A stretch of 23,829 nucleotides of DNA, from the NCBI GenBank assembly GCA_900549555.1, contig UROO01000023.1, forward strand, positions 1 through 23,829, in the 5' to 3' direction. The position numbers were made by a program, and so were the translations under genes. Shown piece after piece: positions 21,058 through 23,829 of this stretch (position 1 is its first letter; each line of letters starts with the position of its first letter). The notes beneath the pieces are model-generated. The model was not told where the DNA came from. It saw nothing but the letters and a program-made list of their open reading frames with translations, and made no database searches. Source of the DNA: an uncultured Collinsella sp. (GTDB lineage Bacteria > Actinomycetota > Coriobacteriia > Coriobacteriales > Coriobacteriaceae).

Positions 21058-21822
21058 GTGGTTGGCATTGGTATCGACATAGGCTCGACGGCCGCGAAGG
21101 CTGCGGTGGTGGAGACGGATGGCGCCATTGCGTGGACCTGCGTCATGCCGACGGGATATTCGTCGGTTGATGCGGCCGAGCGTCTGCGTTGCGAGCTTAC
21201 CGCGGCTGGCTATGACGTGGCTGCCGACGACGTGCGCGTGATCGCGACCGGCTACGGCCGTGTCGCCGTGCCCTATGCGCACAAGGTCGTGACCGAGATT
21301 ACCTGCCACGGCACCGGTGCCGTGCGTCTGTTTGGTGACCACGGCACCGTGATCGATGTGGGTGGTCAGGACACCAAGGTCATTCAGCTTAAAAGTGGCC
21401 GCGTGGCCAAGTTTGCCATGAACGACAAGTGCGCCGCCGGCACGGGGCGCTTTTTGGAGATCATGGCTGACCGCCTAGGCATTTCCCAGCAGCAGATGGC
21501 CGACCTGGCGCGTTCCGGCGAGCCCACCAAGATATCCAGCATGTGCACGGTCTTTGCCGAAAGTGAGGTCATCAGCCTGATCGGTCGCGGTGAGCCGCGC
21601 GAGAACATTGCGCGTGGCGTGATCGACAGCGTGGTTTCGCGCGTGGCGACCATGGCCGGGCAGGCCGCGGGCGCCCCGTACTACCTGACCGGTGGCCTGT
21701 GCGAGAACGCCTTCGTGGTGGAGCGGTTGGGCGAGCTACTGGGGTCGCCGGCGGCCACCTCGCCCCAGGCTCGCTTTGCCGGAGCGATCGGCGCGGCGAT
21801 TCGCGCCACCGCCTTGGCCTAG
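21058..21822 (+). CDS. ATP-dependent activase of the 2-hydroxyacyl-CoA dehydratase/DCCP system
   Basis: A 254-residue ASKHA-fold ATPase of the HgdC/YjiL/BcrD family. It forms a dimer holding one [4Fe-4S] cluster and uses ATP to push an electron into its partner enzyme. Phosphate-binding loops are GIDIGSTAAKAAVV (4-17) and DVGGQDTKVI (100-109). The two cluster ligands are Cys125 in NDKCAAGTGRFLE and Cys163 in SSMCTVFAESEVISL. The C-terminal YLTGGLCENAFV closes the adenosine site. The GTG at 21058 is supported by AAGGAGG 5 bases upstream. Its position behind the two reductase genes identifies it as their electron donor. Confidence 0.93.
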   Translation: MVGIGIDIGSTAAKAAVVETDGAIAWTCVMPTGYSSVDAAERLRCELTAAGYDVAADDVRVIATGYGRVAVPYAHKVVTEITCHGTGAVRLFGDHGTVIDVGGQDTKVIQLKSGRVAKFAMNDKCAAGTGRFLEIMADRLGISQQQMADLARSGEPTKISSMCTVFAESEVISLIGRGEPRENIARGVIDSVVSRVATMAGQAAGAPYYLTGGLCENAFVVERLGELLGSPAATSPQARFAGAIGAAIRATALA

Positions 21823-21836
21823 GGGTGTACCGCGAC

Positions 21837-23054
21837 ATGCGCATCCTCAATATCTCGGCACAAAAACCAGATAGCACCGGCAGCGGCACCTACCTTGCCG
21901 CGCTCGTGCGCGAGCAGATCGAGACGGGGCATCGCGCCGCCGTGCTTTGCGGCGCGGCACCGGGTGATACCCAAGGCGAGCTGGACCGGCGTGCTGCCGT
22001 GTTTGCCGTGCCGTTCGAGTCGCCCGAGCTGCCGTTTCCCATCTGCGGTATGTCCGATGTCATGCCCTATCCCTCTACACGCTATCGTGACCTGACGCCT
22101 TCGATGCTCAAGGCATTTGAGCGGGCATTTGCTGCTGCAATCGATCGGGCGGTGGCTGAGTTTCGGCCCGATCTGGTGCTCTGCCATCACCTGTATCTGG
22201 TGACCGCATTGGCGCGCGAGTGCGTCCGGGGCGTGCCGGTTGTTGCCGTGTGCCATTCGACCGACCTGCGCCAGCTGCGTTCGCATGCGCTCGAGCGCGA
22301 TCGCATCGTACGTGCGGTTCGTCGGCTCGATGCCGTCTTTGCGCTCCATGCTGAGCAGGCTGAGCAGATTGGCCTGGTGTGCGGCGTCGATGCCGATCGC
22401 ATCCACGTGATTGGGACGGGCTACGACCATCGCGTCTTCTGCCGCGACGCGAGCGTGGCGAGGCAGCCGGGATCGCTTGTGTACGTGGGCAAGATTTGCT
22501 TTAAAAAGGGCGTCGAGTCGCTGGTTCGAGCCGTGTCATTGCCGATTGACGGTGGCGTCCGCCCATCTGGCTTGGTACTTGTGGGCGGCCGCGGGGACGA
22601 TGCCGGGTACGCGCGTATCGAGCGCTTAACCGCGGCCTCGGATGTGCCGGTGGCGCTGGCGGGGCGCCTGGATAGCGATGAACTCGTGCGTGCCTACCGC
22701 AGTTCCGACGTCTTTGTGCTGCCTTCGTTTTACGAAGGTCTGCCGCTCGTGACGATCGAGGCCCTCGCGTGCGGCTGCAAAGTTGTGGCGACCGATTTGC
22801 CCGGCGTTCGTCCCTGGATGGAGGCGATGCTTCCCGGTGCTCCCGTGACGTGGGTGGCGTCGCCGCGTATGACGGATGTCGACACGCCCGTGGCGGCCGA
22901 CCTTCCGTTGTTTGAGCGCGCACTGGCAGATGCTATCGCGCAGGCGCTTGCGGCTCCGCCTTCGACGTTCGAGCCGTCGGCGGTCTCTTGGGAAGCGTGC
23001 CTGGGGCGTATACTTAAAGTCGTTGATTTGTTGGAAGGGGGTTCGTATGGCTGA
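21837..23054 (+). CDS. Glycosyltransferase family 4 protein
   Basis: A 405-residue GT-B fold glycosyltransferase. The N-terminal half starts MRILNISAQKPDSTGSGTYL, with the glycine-rich acceptor loop. The C-terminal half has YVGKICFKKGVESLVRA, LVLVGGRGDD and the family 4 donor-binding pattern VLPSFYEGLPLVTIEALACG. No signal peptide or transmembrane helix is seen, so it acts in the cytoplasm. The sugar donor and acceptor are unknown. ATG 21837 lies 15 bases after the activase stop; the ribosome site is weak (AGGGG at 21821-21825, over the activase stop). It overlaps the selD start by 8 bases. Why a sugar transferase sits between an Fe-S activase and selD is not explained by known pathways. Confidence 0.85.
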   Translation: MRILNISAQKPDSTGSGTYLAALVREQIETGHRAAVLCGAAPGDTQGELDRRAAVFAVPFESPELPFPICGMSDVMPYPSTRYRDLTPSMLKAFERAFAAAIDRAVAEFRPDLVLCHHLYLVTALARECVRGVPVVAVCHSTDLRQLRSHALERDRIVRAVRRLDAVFALHAEQAEQIGLVCGVDADRIHVIGTGYDHRVFCRDASVARQPGSLVYVGKICFKKGVESLVRAVSLPIDGGVRPSGLVLVGGRGDDAGYARIERLTAASDVPVALAGRLDSDELVRAYRSSDVFVLPSFYEGLPLVTIEALACGCKVVATDLPGVRPWMEAMLPGAPVTWVASPRMTDVDTPVAADLPLFERALADAIAQALAAPPSTFEPSAVSWEACLGRILKVVDLLEGGSYG

Positions 23055-23829
23055 CGATCAGATTAAGCTCACGTCTATGACCGCCGCGAGCGGTTGAGCC
23101 GCTAAGCTGGCTCCCGGAGCCCTCGCCCAGGTCCTGGGCGACTTGCCCAATGTGCATAACGACAACTTGCTCGTGGGGTTCGATACCTCCGACGATGCGA
23201 GTGTCTTTCGCGTAGGGGAGAACTTGGGCCTCGTGCAGTCCATCGACTTCTTCCCACCGATGGTCGACGACCCGTTTCTGTTTGGCCAGATTGCCGCGGC
23301 AAACTCACTGTCGGACATCTATGCCATGGGAGGCACTCCCTCGCATGCCATGAACCTGCTCTGCATCCCCAGCTGCCTGGGGGTGGAGGTGGCCGGTCAG
23401 ATTCTGGCGGGCGGCGCCGACAAGTGCGTCGAGGCGGGTTGCTCCATCGCGGGCGGCCACACCATCAACGACGACGAGCCCAAGTACGGCTTGTCCGTGA
23501 GCGGCTTTGTCGCGCTTGACCGTATGCTCGCCAACAGCGGCGCACGCGTGGGCGATGCGTTACTGCAGACCAAGGCGGTTGGCTCGGGCATCATCACCAC
23601 GGCCATTAAGGGCGAGCTCATCGAGCAGGACGAGGCCGCAGCCATGTTTGACTCGATGTGCACCCTCAACGAGGCGCCGATTCGTCTGGCCGAGGGACTT
23701 GATCTTCACGGCTGCACCGATGTCACGGGCTTTGGCCTGATCGGGCATGCATGCGAGATGGCCGAGGGCTCGGGCGTGCAGATTGAACTTGCGTCGGGGG
23801 CGGTGCCGCTCTTTGATCAGGTGCTCGAC
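23047..23829 (+). CDS. selD: Selenide, water dikinase with selenocysteine (3' truncated)
   Basis: The first 261 residues of SelD, which makes selenophosphate from selenide and ATP for selenocysteine and selenouridine synthesis. Codon 17 (23095-23097) is TGA. The frame continues without interruption into unmistakable SelD sequence: QSIDFFPPMVDDPFLFGQ, NSLSDIYAMGG and AGGHTINDDEPKYG. Codon 17 aligns with the catalytic Cys17 of E. coli SelD, and Lys20 matches its essential lysine, so TGA is read as selenocysteine. ATG 23047 follows GAAGGGGG and overlaps the end of the glycosyltransferase gene, which implies coupled translation. The remaining 80-90 residues lie beyond the window. Confidence 0.95.
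23095..23140 (+). promoter_or_regulatory. Sec UGA codon and candidate bacterial SECIS hairpin
   Basis: After the in-frame TGA (23095-23097), CGCCCAG (23124-23130) pairs with CTGGGCG (23134-23140) around a GTC loop. The loop G at 23131 is 33 bases past the TGA, within the spacing usually quoted for bacterial SECIS elements, and a G in the first loop positions is the expected SelB contact. A nearer GGCT/AGCC hairpin (23109-23121) fits less well. Confidence 0.6.

Noticed and set aside
18410..21822. Classical 2-hydroxyglutaryl- or phenyllactyl-CoA dehydratase operon
   Set aside because: No CoA-transferase or acyl-CoA dehydrogenase gene is adjacent, and the GETTCDGKKK and CPLIKS blocks fit the YjiM/DCCP group better; not fully excluded.
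23047..23097. selD read as a 16-residue ORF or a nonsense-mutated pseudogene
   Set aside because: The sequence after TGA is intact SelD in the same frame, and the codon is exactly at the catalytic Cys/Sec position.

Overview
The window reads as chromosomal DNA of a strictly anaerobic, fairly GC-rich Gram-positive gut bacterium of the class Coriobacteriia, most likely a Collinsella-like organism. This assignment is an inference. It rests on the GC-rich codon use, frequent TTG and GTG starts, a short four-domain ribosomal protein S1, a class A RNase P RNA, and anaerobic oxygen-sensitive Fe-S enzymes, molybdate uptake and a selenocysteine-containing SelD side by side. No phage, insertion sequence, CRISPR array, tRNA or rRNA gene is visible. 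The first 47 bases are not biological: they are the end of an Illumina P5/Nextera adapter with an i5 index, so the window begins at an assembly edge.

Layout. 48-1027: 3' part of an Fe-S cysteine desulfidase/serine dehydratase-like gene. 1283-2041 (minus): HAD phosphatase. 2356-3522: rpsA. 3847-4208: rnpB (RNase P RNA). 4485-5120: yigZ-type gene. 5188-5634 (minus): small Cys-rich C_GCAxxG_C_C protein. 5865-7148: O-acetylhomoserine sulfhydrylase. 7291-8595: MFS transporter. 8753-9331: xpt. 9415-9795: stand-alone GGQ release-factor-like protein. 9882-10844 and 10932-12353 (both minus): lipid kinase and a CLC antiporter with fluoride-type selectivity motifs. 12564-14316: moeA and mogA for molybdenum cofactor assembly. 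14520-17980: modA, an unusually long modB, and modC for molybdate import. 18182-21822: a small leader peptide, two paralogous double-cubane/2-hydroxyacyl-CoA-dehydratase-type reductase subunits and their ATP-driven activase. 21837-23829: a GT4 glycosyltransferase overlapping selD, which carries an in-frame UGA (selenocysteine) and runs off the end.

How the genes fit together. moeA, mogA and modABC supply molybdopterin and molybdate, and selD makes selenophosphate. Together they suggest a cell that runs Mo- and Se-dependent redox enzymes, although none of those enzymes lies in the window. The reductase pair plus activase forms an ATP-dependent low-potential electron-transfer system of unknown substrate. 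Its leader has a well-supported tiny ORF followed by RNA pairing that can hide the ribosome-binding site of the first reductase gene, which points to leader-controlled expression. Sulfur metabolism is represented by the desulfidase and the sulfhydrylase.

Non-coding structure is abundant. A roughly 135-bp folded element occurs twice (1066-1200 and 4217-4352), and the two copies differ by compensatory base changes. Palindromes built around a GGGAC core sit between genes at 1209, 9359 and 9804, with a possible degenerate relative at 21015. A separate long imperfect hairpin separates the two reductase genes (19713-19806).
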